NCBI GenBank assembly: GCA_963828505.1
Contig: CAWHFM010000003.1
Span: 1-64,000, forward strand
From: Bog-473 sp963828505
Lineage (GTDB): Bacteria; Actinomycetota; Acidimicrobiia; Acidimicrobiales; RAAP-2
Direction: 5' to 3'
Length of the DNA stretch: 64,000 nucleotides
Shown: positions 8,167 through 15,375 of the stretch, in pieces
Layout of the letters: each line of letters starts with the position of its first letter
Position numbering within the stretch: position 1 is the stretch's first letter
The notes under the pieces: model-generated
What the model was told of the DNA's origin: nothing
Databases searched by the model: none
Seen by the model: the letters and a program-made list of their open reading frames with translations, nothing else
Position numbers and translations under genes: made by a program

Positions 8167-9377
8167 CACCCCAAGGCGAACGCTGCGTGCAGGAGCCGCA
8201 CGGCGCGCTCGACGTCGTCAGCGGCCACGATGCACGACGTCCGGATGGTCGAGGTCGAGATCATGTCGATGTTGATCTCGTCGTTGGCCAGCGTCTCGAA
8301 CATGGTGGCGGCGATTCCGGGGTGCGACTTCATGCCGACGCCGATGAGCGAGACCCGGGCCACGTCCGCGTCCGAGGTCACCCCCGAGGCCCCCAGCTCG
8401 TCGGCGTGGCTCTGCGCCGTCTCGACCGAGACGGGCAGGTCCGTCTTGGGCACGGTGAAGGAGATGTCAGTGATGCCGTGCACCGACGAGTTCTGGACGA
8501 TCATGTCCACGTTGATGGAGTGGTCGGCGAGGGCTCGGAAGAGCCTCGCCGCAACTCCCGGTTTGTTGGGCAGTCCGCTCACCGTGACCTTTGCCTCTGA
8601 GGTGTCGTGGGTGACCGCGGTGACGACTGCTTCTTCCATGTCAGCATCCTCCTCGACCACCCAGGTGCCCGGCTCCCAGGTGAAGCTGCTGCGCACGTGC
8701 AGCGGGACGTTGTGGTTGCGGGCGAACTCGACGGCGCGGAACATGAGCACGCGGCCCCCGGTCGCCGCCATCTCGAGCATCTCCTCGAACGAGATCCGGC
8801 TGATCCGATGTGCCTCGGGCACGATGCGCGGGTCGGCGGTGAAGACGCCAGTGACGTCGGTGTAGATCTCGCAGACGTCGGCATGCAACACCGCGGCCAG
8901 GGCAACGGCGGTGGCATCGGAACCGCCGCGCCCGAGGGTCGTGATCTCGCGGGCCTCGGAGACCCCCTGGAAACCGGCCACCACGGGGACCCGGCCCGCG
9001 GCCAGAGCCTCGCGGACGCGGTCGGCCCGCACTTCGAGGATCTTGGCCCGGGTGTGGTCGTCGTCGGTGATGATCCCCACCTGGCTCCCGGTCAAAGACG
9101 CCGCCTCGACCCCGAGCTCGGCCAGCGCCATGCAGAGCAGCGCCATGGAGATCCGCTCGCCGGTGCTCACGAGCATGTCGTACTCCCGGGGCGGCTGGAC
9201 GCTGCTCACGGAGTTCGCCAGGTGGATCAGCTCGTCGGTCGTCTTGCCCATGGCGCTCACCACGGCGACCACGTCGGACCCCTGGCGACGGGAGCGCGCG
9301 ATGTGGTCGGCCACGGCACGGATGCGGTCCGCGTCGCCGACCGAGGTGCCACCGAACTTCTGGACGACCAGGGGCAT
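8166..9377 (-). CDS. lysC: aspartokinase
   Basis: A 403-residue kinase that phosphorylates aspartate, the first step to lysine, threonine, methionine and diaminopimelate. The N-terminal KFGGTSVG (7-14), the TTLGRGGSD loop and the KILEVRADR region are characteristic of the amino-acid kinase domain. The C-terminal part carries two ACT domains (from about 265), the site of feedback inhibition. The length matches the actinobacterial alpha-type subunit. An internal start giving a separate regulatory beta subunit, known from Corynebacterium, is possible but not proven here. A TAGCCT box 8 nt before the ATG suggests a leaderless message. The phosphatase gene follows with a 4-bp overlap. Confidence 0.95.
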   Translation of the reverse strand: MPLVVQKFGGTSVGDADRIRAVADHIARSRRQGSDVVAVVSAMGKTTDELIHLANSVSSVQPPREYDMLVSTGERISMALLCMALAELGVEAASLTGSQVGIITDDDHTRAKILEVRADRVREALAAGRVPVVAGFQGVSEAREITTLGRGGSDATAVALAAVLHADVCEIYTDVTGVFTADPRIVPEAHRISRISFEEMLEMAATGGRVLMFRAVEFARNHNVPLHVRSSFTWEPGTWVVEEDADMEEAVVTAVTHDTSEAKVTVSGLPNKPGVAARLFRALADHSINVDMIVQNSSVHGITDISFTVPKTDLPVSVETAQSHADELGASGVTSDADVARVSLIGVGMKSHPGIAATMFETLANDEINIDMISTSTIRTSCIVAADDVERAVRLLHAAFALG

Positions 9378-9385
9378 CGGGCAGG

Positions 9386-9391
9386 AGGCTA
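9386..9391 (-). promoter_or_regulatory. -10 box of a likely leaderless promoter for lysC
   Basis: TAGCCT on the minus strand, 8 nt before the ATG at 9377. No good ribosome-binding site precedes the start. Confidence 0.45.
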
Positions 9392-9542
9392 CTTACTCGG
9401 GCAGCATGGGTGACTCGAACGGCGTCGGCTCCCTGCCCGGTACGGCCCGGTTTTCCAGTCGCCCTCCGGCCCTGGTGAGGCTCGCCCAGGCAGCGGGACC
9501 CCTCCAGATCGGGGGCGATCCGAGACGCCACCCGGGATTGGA

Positions 9543-9548
9543 TATGGT
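9543..9548 (+). promoter_or_regulatory. -10 box of a likely leaderless promoter for the membrane cyclophilin
   Basis: TATGGT exactly 8 nt before the GTG at 9557, with no ribosome-binding site between them. Confidence 0.5.
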
Positions 9549-9556
9549 CTGCAGCC

Positions 9557-10393
9557 GTGCCCAGTGACAAGAGAGCCCGCCAGCGCGCGGCCCGACAGGC
9601 CCGCCTCGAGGCCGAGGCCAAGCGCCACAAGCAGCGCAGACAGGTCCGCAACGTGGTTATCGGCGTCGTCATCGTCGGCGTCATCGTCGGCCTGGTCTTC
9701 CTGCTCACCGGTAACAACAACAACAACAAGAACACCCAGTCCAAGTCGCACGACACGACCACGTCCACCACGACGGCGGGGAGCCACGCCAAGCTCCAGG
9801 CTGAGGCCGACACTGCCGCCGTCTCGGCCGGGTGCCCCGCCAGCACGAAGACAAGGGTCAACAACCTGTCCTGGTCGTCTGCGCCGGCCATGGCCATCGA
9901 CACCTCGAAGACCTACACGGCGACCGTCAAGACCACGACCGGCACCTTCGTCATCACCCTCGACGCCAAGACCGCTCCGACGACGGTGAACAACTTCGTG
10001 TTCCTGGCCCAGAAGGGCTTCTACCACTGCGTGCTCTTCCACCGGGTCATCCCGAACTTCATGGACCAGACCGGCGACCCCACGGGCACCGGCACCGGAG
10101 GCCCCGGATACACCATTCCGGACGAGAACCCGTCGAAGGCCTCGACCGCGAGCGACCAGTATCCGCTCGGATCGGTCGCCATGGCCAACACCGGCTCCCC
10201 GAACACGGGCGGCAGCCAGTGGTTCATCGTCGCCGGCCCCGAGGGCGAGAGCCTGCCCAACACCTACGCCCTGTTCGGGCAGGTCACCTCGGGCATGAAC
10301 GTCGTCGACACCATCAACCAGCAGGGCTCCACCGCGGGCGTCCCGCCGGACGTGACGCAGCGCATCCTCTCCATCACCATTTCCAGCTCCTAG
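9557..10393 (+). CDS. membrane-anchored peptidyl-prolyl cis-trans isomerase (cyclophilin type)
   Basis: A 278-residue protein. A very basic N-terminus (KRARQRAARQARLEAEAKRHKQRR) precedes one membrane helix at about 32-51. A short Asn run and a Thr/Ser linker lead to an extracytoplasmic cyclophilin domain (about 105-278). Domain landmarks are the strand VLFHRVIPNFMDQTGDPTGTG and the SVAMANTGSPNTGGSQWFI active-site segment, with the catalytic Arg in FHRV. The usual active-site Phe of FMxQGG is present, but the following Gly-Gly is changed to TGD. It probably helps fold secreted proteins. The GTG start is supported by the TATGGT box 8 nt upstream. It is followed by a second, soluble cyclophilin 11 bp downstream. 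Confidence 0.9.
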   Translation: MPSDKRARQRAARQARLEAEAKRHKQRRQVRNVVIGVVIVGVIVGLVFLLTGNNNNNKNTQSKSHDTTTSTTTAGSHAKLQAEADTAAVSAGCPASTKTRVNNLSWSSAPAMAIDTSKTYTATVKTTTGTFVITLDAKTAPTTVNNFVFLAQKGFYHCVLFHRVIPNFMDQTGDPTGTGTGGPGYTIPDENPSKASTASDQYPLGSVAMANTGSPNTGGSQWFIVAGPEGESLPNTYALFGQVTSGMNVVDTINQQGSTAGVPPDVTQRILSITISSS

Positions 10394-10404
10394 GAGGGCG
10401 AACC

Positions 10405-10962
10405 ATGGCCACCCCCACCCCGCCGGCCGCCGACGGATCGAGCCCCCAGCAGCGCAAATTCGACGAAGAGCCGCCGGCGATCATCGACACGGACAAGCGC
10501 TACGTGGCCACCATGACCACCTCGCACGGCACCATGGTGATCGCGCTCGACCCGCTGGCGGCGCCCAAGGCGGTGAACAGCTTCGTCTTCCTGTCGCGCT
10601 ACCACTACTACGACGGGGTCGTCTTCCACCGCATCATCCCGGGCTTCGTCCTCCAAGGTGGTGACCCCACCGGAACCGGTTCTGGCGGTCCCGGCTACCG
10701 CTTTGCCGACGAGCTCCCTCCGGCCGGCCGCTACAAGGTCGGGTCGTTGGCCATGGCCAACGCCGGGCCGAACACCAACGGCAGCCAGTTCTTCGTCATC
10801 AGCGGCGACGACGGCGTACGCCTTCCGCCGCTCTACTCGCACTTCGGCGAGGTGGTCAGCGGCCACGACGTGATCGCCACCATCAACGGCCTCGGCACCC
10901 GGTCGGGCTCACCGACCGAGCAGGTGATCATCGAGAGCGTCACCATCGAAGAGAAGGACTGA
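10405..10962 (+). CDS. peptidyl-prolyl cis-trans isomerase (cyclophilin type), cytoplasmic
   Basis: A 185-residue cyclophilin without a membrane segment. The segment VVFHRIIPGFVLQGGDPTGTG contains the catalytic Arg and the FxxQGGD active-site loop in its canonical form. AMANAGPNTNGSQFF completes the pocket. The ATG has AGGAGGG (10392-10398) 6 nt upstream, partly overlapping the end of the preceding gene. It shares much of its sequence with the preceding membrane-bound cyclophilin and probably arose by tandem duplication, giving one enzyme inside and one outside the membrane. Confidence 0.9.
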   Translation: MATPTPPAADGSSPQQRKFDEEPPAIIDTDKRYVATMTTSHGTMVIALDPLAAPKAVNSFVFLSRYHYYDGVVFHRIIPGFVLQGGDPTGTGSGGPGYRFADELPPAGRYKVGSLAMANAGPNTNGSQFFVISGDDGVRLPPLYSHFGEVVSGHDVIATINGLGTRSGSPTEQVIIESVTIEEKD

Positions 10963-10981
10963 CCGACCCGACCGCTCGGCC

Positions 10982-11001
10982 GCCGGGCCCTAGGGCCCGG
11001 C
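10982..11001. terminator. 20-bp perfect palindrome, likely transcription terminator
   Basis: GCCGGGCC-CTAG-GGCCCGGC forms an 8-bp GC stem with a 4-nt loop 20 bp after the cyclophilin stop and before a converging gene. It has no T-run, as is common for terminators in high-GC actinobacteria. Confidence 0.55.
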
Positions 11002-11033
11002 CCAGACCGGACTGAGCCCGCCCAAGCGCCGCT

Positions 11034-11105
11034 GCCCTTCAGCCCTTCCAGCCCTTCAGCCCTTCAGCCCCTCAGCCCCTCAGCTTCAGCTTCAGCCCTT
11101 CAGCA
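11034..11105. repeat. imperfect 8-9 bp tandem repeat overlapping a stop codon
   Basis: About eight imperfect copies of CAGCCCTT(C/C), which read as GCTGA(A/G)GGG on the minus strand. The stop codon of the leftward S51-like gene (11092-11094) lies inside the array, and the last two codons are part of it. A related GCTGACGG array sits at the stop of the next gene at 12717-12788. Confidence 0.8.
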
Positions 11106-11778
11106 CTCCCAGCCCGTCCGCCGGCGCGCCGCCGACGAAGACCGCAGGTTCCCCGGCCCCCTCGTAGCGCCACCTGCCGTCGGGGTCGCGGATGAGTGCG
11201 GTGCGATCCGGCAGCGCCACCACCGGCAGCGCGGCCGGCGCCATGGCGACCGTCCGCTCGAGCTTCTGCCCGTGGGCGTCGTCGTGCTCGTCGCCGAAGT
11301 GGGGGACGACGGCGACGTTGTCGACCAGTCCCAGCCCGAGGGTGAGCGCCCCGCCGCGGGGGTCGACCATGGGGTCGGTCAGGGCCATCGCTCCCGCCCC
11401 GGCTCCGGCCACCACGGCACCGCCCTCCCAGGCCTCCCGCAGCGCATCGAAGACTGCCGACCGCTTCAGGACGGCGCGCAGGTGCATGGGCGAGCCTCCC
11501 GCCAGGTAGATGAAGCGCGCCGCCGCCACGGCCGCCGCCATGCCGGCGTCCTCGGCCGACGGCCGGTCGACCACCATGAGCCCCTCGACCTGGCCCCCCA
11601 GCGGGTCGAACCACTCGGCCGCCCTCAGGACCACCCGCTCGGGGTGCTGGTAGGCGGCCGCCGTGGGGAGGACGACGACATCGACACCACCCGACGCCGC
11701 CAGCAGCGCGGCGTCGAAGGTGCACCCCTCGGTCCATTCGCCTCCTCCGACCAGGGCCAAGGTGCCGCGTGTGCTCAT
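11092..11778 (-). CDS. S51 peptidase / cyanophycinase-like protein lacking the usual catalytic serine
   Basis: A 228-residue protein with the class I glutamine-amidotransferase-like fold of peptidase S51 (dipeptidase E, cyanophycinase). Markers are TLALVGGGEWTEG at the N-terminus, VVLPTAAAY, and YLAGGSPMHL before the nucleophile elbow. In active family members the elbow reads GxSAGA; here residues 125-131 are GAGAGAM, so Gly127 replaces the serine. The protein is therefore probably not a serine peptidase and may be a binding or regulatory relative. I chose the ATG at 11778; another in-frame ATG is at 11793, and neither has a strong ribosome-binding site. Confidence 0.75.
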   Translation of the reverse strand: MSTRGTLALVGGGEWTEGCTFDAALLAASGGVDVVVLPTAAAYQHPERVVLRAAEWFDPLGGQVEGLMVVDRPSAEDAGMAAAVAAARFIYLAGGSPMHLRAVLKRSAVFDALREAWEGGAVVAGAGAGAMALTDPMVDPRGGALTLGLGLVDNVAVVPHFGDEHDDAHGQKLERTVAMAPAALPVVALPDRTALIRDPDGRWRYEGAGEPAVFVGGAPADGLGVLKG

Positions 11779-11852
11779 ACGCCACTCTTGCATGCCCGGG
11801 TGAAGGCCCGGGCCGCCCCGGGGCTGACCCAGCAGCCCTGGTTACCCACCGG

Positions 11853-11858
11853 TAAGCT
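11853..11858 (+). promoter_or_regulatory. -10 box of a likely leaderless promoter for the 3-hydroxybutyryl-CoA dehydrogenase gene
   Basis: TAAGCT exactly 8 nt before the ATG at 11867. No ribosome-binding site is visible. Confidence 0.5.
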
Positions 11859-11866
11859 GTCGCCCC

Positions 11867-12721
11867 ATGTCGATCATGCGGGTTGGAATCGTCGGTTCAG
11901 GGATCATGGGCTCGGGCATCGCCGAGGTGGCGGCCGCCTCCGGGATGGAGGTGGTACTGCGGAGCCGGAGCCAGTCGGGCGCGGACGCCATGGTGGCCGG
12001 TCTGGAGCGTTCCCTGGCCAAGCAGGTGGCCAAGGAGAAGCGGACCCAGGGCGAGGCAGACGCCGTCCTCGGCCTGGTACGGGCCACGACCCACCTGGGC
12101 GAACTGGTCGACGTCGACCTGGTCATCGAGTCGGTCGTGGAGGACCTGGCGGTCAAGAAGGACCTCTTCGCCGAGCTCGACAGCATCTGCAAGCCCGACA
12201 CCATCCTCGCCACGAACACGTCCACGCTGCCGGTGGTCGAGATGGCGATGGCGACCGGGCGGCCCGACCTCGTCTGCGGCGTCCACTTCTTCAATCCGGC
12301 ACCGGCCATGTCCCTCGTCGAGGTGGTGCGCCCCATCACGGCGGCCGACGCCACGGTCGAGGCGGCCCTCGGGTTCGCCGCCGCGTGCGGCAAGGAGCCG
12401 GTCGAGGTGAAGGACCAGGCCGGTTTCATCGTCAACGCGCTGCTGTTCCCTTACCTGAACAACGCCGTGCGCCTGCTCGAGCTCGGCGTCGGCACCAAAG
12501 AGGGCATCGACACGGCCATGAAGGGCGGGTGTGGCTTCCCGATGGGACCGTTCGCCCTCTTGGACCTGGTCGGGCTCGATACCTCGGTCGCCATCCTCGA
12601 CGCGCTCTACGACGAGTACCGCGACCCCAACTACTCCGCCGTCCCCCTCCTGCGCCGACTGGTCACGTCAGGCCAGCTCGGTCGCAAGACGAAGAAGGGC
12701 TTCTACGAATACAACCGCTGA
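11867..12721 (+). CDS. 3-hydroxybutyryl-CoA dehydrogenase
   Basis: A 284-residue NAD(P)-dependent dehydrogenase of the L-3-hydroxyacyl-CoA dehydrogenase family, which interconverts acetoacetyl-CoA and (S)-3-hydroxybutyryl-CoA. The dinucleotide-binding loop is VGSGIMGSGIAE (9-20). The catalytic His is in GVHFFNPAPAM, and the C-terminal domain begins with GFIVNALLFPYLNNA. The end GRKTKKGFYEY is the family signature. Length is typical. With thiolase and crotonyl-CoA carboxylase/reductase nearby it supplies the path from acetyl-CoA to crotonyl-CoA (a crotonase is not in the window). The stop codon lies within an 8-bp tandem repeat. Confidence 0.93.
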   Translation: MSIMRVGIVGSGIMGSGIAEVAAASGMEVVLRSRSQSGADAMVAGLERSLAKQVAKEKRTQGEADAVLGLVRATTHLGELVDVDLVIESVVEDLAVKKDLFAELDSICKPDTILATNTSTLPVVEMAMATGRPDLVCGVHFFNPAPAMSLVEVVRPITAADATVEAALGFAAACGKEPVEVKDQAGFIVNALLFPYLNNAVRLLELGVGTKEGIDTAMKGGCGFPMGPFALLDLVGLDTSVAILDALYDEYRDPNYSAVPLLRRLVTSGQLGRKTKKGFYEYNR

Positions 12722-12788
12722 CGGGCTGACGGGCTGACGGGCTGACGGGCTGACGGGCTGACGGGCTGACGGGCTGACGGGCTGACGG
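12717..12788 (+). repeat. perfect 8-bp tandem repeat, nine copies
   Basis: GCTGACGG is repeated nine times without a mismatch over 72 bp. The first copy contains the TGA stop of the dehydrogenase gene. Because the unit is 8 bp and includes TGA, the array supplies stops in all three forward frames. It does not form a strong hairpin. Confidence 0.95.
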
Positions 12789-12884
12789 ATCGCACCGGGC
12801 GAATCAGGCGCACCGGGCGAACCCGAAGCCGCCGGGCCAGCGGGCAGAATGGTGACTGCGCCCCCGACTCGGGAGGAATGAGGG

Positions 12885-14879
12885 ATGGCTAGCGACTCGC
12901 CGCGTGACGCGCCCTGGATGATGCGCACCTACTCGGGTCACTCCACCGCCCGCGCCTCGAACGAGCTCTACCGCACCAACCTGGCCCGGGGCCAGACCGG
13001 TCTCTCCATCGCCTTCGACCTCCCGACCCAGACCGGATACGACCCCGACGCCCCCGAGGCGGCCGGCGAGGTCGGCAAGGTCGGCGTTCCCGTCGCCCAC
13101 ATCGGGCACATGGAGGAGCTGCTCGACCAGATCCCCGTGGCCGAGATGAACACCTCCATGACGATCAACGCCACGGCGGCCTGGCTCCTCGGCCTCTACG
13201 TCGCCCACGCCCAGGATCTCGGGATCGACGCCGCGCGACTCGCCGGGACGACGCAGAACGACATCGTCAAGGAGTACCTGAGCCGCGGTACCTACATCTT
13301 CCCGCCCGAGCCCAGCCTGCGCCTGACCGTCGACACCATCGCCTACACGGTGCGGCACGCGCCCCGATGGAACCCGATCAACGTGTGCAGCTACCACCTC
13401 CAAGAGGCGGGGGCGACGCCGGTCCAGGAGGTGGCGTACGCGCTCGCCACCGCCATCGGCGTGCTCGACGGCGTGCGCCACTCGGGCAAGATCGACCCGG
13501 AGGAGCTGCCGGCGGTGGTGGGCCGCATCAGCTTCTTCGTCAACTCCAGCGTCCGCTTCGTGGAAGAGACGTGCAAGATGCGGGCCTTCACCCACCTGTG
13601 GGACCGCATCTGCCGCGAGCGCTACGGCGTCGAGGACCCCACGTTGCGCCGCTTCCGCTACGGGGTGCAGGTCAACTCGCTCGGCCTGACCGAGCAGCAG
13701 CCCGAGAACAACGTGCAGCGCATCGTGCTCGAGACCCTCGGTGTCACGCTCTCCAAGAGCGCCCGGGCCCGGGCCATGCAGCTGCCGGCGTGGAACGAGG
13801 CCCTCGGCCTGCCCCGGCCCTGGGACCAGCAGTGGTCGCTGCGCATGCAGCAGGTGCTCGCCTTCGAGTCCGACCTGCTCGAGTACGAGGACATCTTCGA
13901 GGGCTCGCACGTCATAGAGGCCAAGACGCGCGACCTGGCCGAGGCGGCGTGGGACGAACTGGCGGACGTGGAGGCGCTCGGCGGAGCCTTCGCCTCCATC
14001 GACGAGCTCAAGCGGCGCCTCGTGCGCAGCCAGGTGGAGCGGATGCGGCGCATCGAGTCGGGCCAGCAGCCGGTGGTCGGCGTCAACTGCTTCACCGAGA
14101 CGGCAGTCTCGCCGCTCACCGGCGACGGCGAAATAGAGAACATCCTCAAGGTCGACCACCGCGTCGAGGCCGATCAGATCGCCGACGTCGAGCGCTGGCG
14201 CTCACAGCGCGACGGCGCGGCGGTCACGCGCGCCATCGACGAGCTCCGCCGGGTGGCGGCCGACTCGGGCCCCGCTTCCAACGTCATGGCGGCCACCATC
14301 GCCCTGGCCCACGCCGGGGGCACCACCGGGGAGTGGGCCGGCGCACTGCGCGAGGTCTTCGGCGAGTTCCGGGCCCCGACGGGCGTGGGCGGCGGGGCCG
14401 GTCACCGCGGCGAAGAGCTCACCTCCGTCCGCCTCCGGATCCGGGCCCTGGCCGAGCGCACCGGCGGGCCGCCCCGGCTGCTGGTGGCCAAGCCCGGGCT
14501 CGACGGCCACTCCAACGGGGCCGAACAGATTGCCGTGGCGGCGCGCGACGCCGGCTTCGAGGTCGTCTACCAGGGCATCAGGCTCACTCCGGCCCAGATC
14601 GTGGCGGCGGCGCGCGACGAGGACGTCGACATCGTCGGCCTGTCCATCCTCTCGGGCTCACACCTCGAGCTGGTGCCCGACATCCTCGACCGCCTCCGGG
14701 CGGCCGGCAGCACGGCGGCGGTGGTGGTCGGGGGCATCATCCCGCCCGACGACGCCGAGCTGCTGATCGGCAAGGGCGTGGCCGCCGTCTACACGCCGAA
14801 GGACTTCGCCCTCGGGCACATCATGGAGGATCTGGCTGGGCTGGCGGAGCGCCAGCGCGACGCCGCCACTCCCGAGTGA
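12885..14879 (+). CDS. ecm: ethylmalonyl-CoA mutase (B12-dependent; methylmalonyl-CoA mutase family)
   Basis: A 664-residue coenzyme-B12-dependent mutase with substrate domain and cobalamin domain in one chain. The substrate TIM barrel begins with MMRTYSGHSTA and contains GLSIAFDLPTQTGYD. The C-terminal domain (about 520-650) has the B12 lower-ligand motif DGHSNG plus SILSG and VVVGGIIP. The RTYSGHSTA and LPTQTGYD segments resemble ethylmalonyl-CoA mutase (which makes methylsuccinyl-CoA) more than methylmalonyl-CoA mutase, which typically has RQYAGFSTA and LATHRGYD. The nearby ccr and epimerase genes agree. A GGAGGAATGAGG stretch precedes the ATG at 12885. Methylmalonyl- or isobutyryl-CoA mutase remain alternatives. 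Confidence 0.85.
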   Translation: MASDSPRDAPWMMRTYSGHSTARASNELYRTNLARGQTGLSIAFDLPTQTGYDPDAPEAAGEVGKVGVPVAHIGHMEELLDQIPVAEMNTSMTINATAAWLLGLYVAHAQDLGIDAARLAGTTQNDIVKEYLSRGTYIFPPEPSLRLTVDTIAYTVRHAPRWNPINVCSYHLQEAGATPVQEVAYALATAIGVLDGVRHSGKIDPEELPAVVGRISFFVNSSVRFVEETCKMRAFTHLWDRICRERYGVEDPTLRRFRYGVQVNSLGLTEQQPENNVQRIVLETLGVTLSKSARARAMQLPAWNEALGLPRPWDQQWSLRMQQVLAFESDLLEYEDIFEGSHVIEAKTRDLAEAAWDELADVEALGGAFASIDELKRRLVRSQVERMRRIESGQQPVVGVNCFTETAVSPLTGDGEIENILKVDHRVEADQIADVERWRSQRDGAAVTRAIDELRRVAADSGPASNVMAATIALAHAGGTTGEWAGALREVFGEFRAPTGVGGGAGHRGEELTSVRLRIRALAERTGGPPRLLVAKPGLDGHSNGAEQIAVAARDAGFEVVYQGIRLTPAQIVAAARDEDVDIVGLSILSGSHLELVPDILDRLRAAGSTAAVVVGGIIPPDDAELLIGKGVAAVYTPKDFALGHIMEDLAGLAERQRDAATPE

Positions 14880-15129
14880 GGCGGGCCATCTCCCGCCAGG
14901 TGACCGGCACCGCCCCGAGGGCGATGGCGCGCTGGCGCAGCGCCTCGGGCACGTCGTAGTGGTCCAGAGCGGCCGACCGGCGGTGGCGCTGATACCCCCG
15001 GAGCGGGATGCCGAGTGCCGCCGCCATGGCGTGGAGCTCCTCGGGGTCGTCGGCCAAAAGGTGGGACCAGCGGTCGTGCCGGTCACGCACGGTCGCGCGC
15101 TGGCGCCAGTCGTCGACGTAGACGGTCAG
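14821..15129 (-). CDS. DUF4031 domain protein, probable CTG start
   Basis: A 102-residue protein of the DUF4031 family, function unknown. Homologous sequence starts with TVYVDDWR and continues through RWSHLLADDPEELHAMAAALG, which is the family core. No ATG, GTG or TTG precedes TVYVDD in frame before a stop. The codon just before it is CTG at 15127-15129, and it overlaps the TGA of the upstream small gene as CTGA, in the same way as the 4-bp start/stop overlaps seen across this window. A GTG at 15088-15090 would remove the conserved N-terminus. Its 3' end overlaps the converging mutase gene by 59 bp. Confidence 0.65.
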   Translation of the reverse strand: MTVYVDDWRQRATVRDRHDRWSHLLADDPEELHAMAAALGIPLRGYQRHRRSAALDHYDVPEALRQRAIALGAVPVTWREMARLTREWRRRAGAPPAQPDPP

Positions 15130-15375
15130 CGGCGGGCCCAGGGCCGGTCACGCCGCAGCGGCGTCGGCTTCATCCACCAGCGACCGGAGAACCGCCACGG
15201 TGTGTGGACGGGGTCGTGCTCATCGGGCGGAGCAGGGCGGGGCCAGGCCAGCTGCACCGCGGCCACGATGGCGGCCAGCACGGCGGGGTCGGGCTCGGGC
15301 TCGCGGGCGCAGCTCAAGGCGCGACCGGTCCAGCGGGGACACCTCGGTAGTGGCGGCGGGACCGGCGCTCGTCAC
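15126..15375 (-). CDS. acyl-CoA carboxylase epsilon-like subunit, apparent frameshift
   Basis: A small gene directly after the carboxylase beta gene. The GTG at 15375 overlaps the pccB stop (GTGA). The first frame gives a plausible N-terminus MTSAGPAATTEVSPLDRSRL. The rest (PDPAVLAAIVAAVQLAW ... WRFSGRWW) lies in another frame, which fits one extra base near 15295-15310. Corrected length is 82 residues. Small size, position after beta, an N-terminal helix rich in Ala/Val and a C-terminal WR-SGRWW segment match the epsilon subunits of actinobacterial acyl-CoA carboxylases, which bridge alpha and beta subunits. Without correction, only a TTG-started 63-residue product would be made. Confidence 0.6.

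Noticed and set aside
12717..12788. CRISPR-like array
   Set aside because: The 8-bp units are contiguous, with no spacers.
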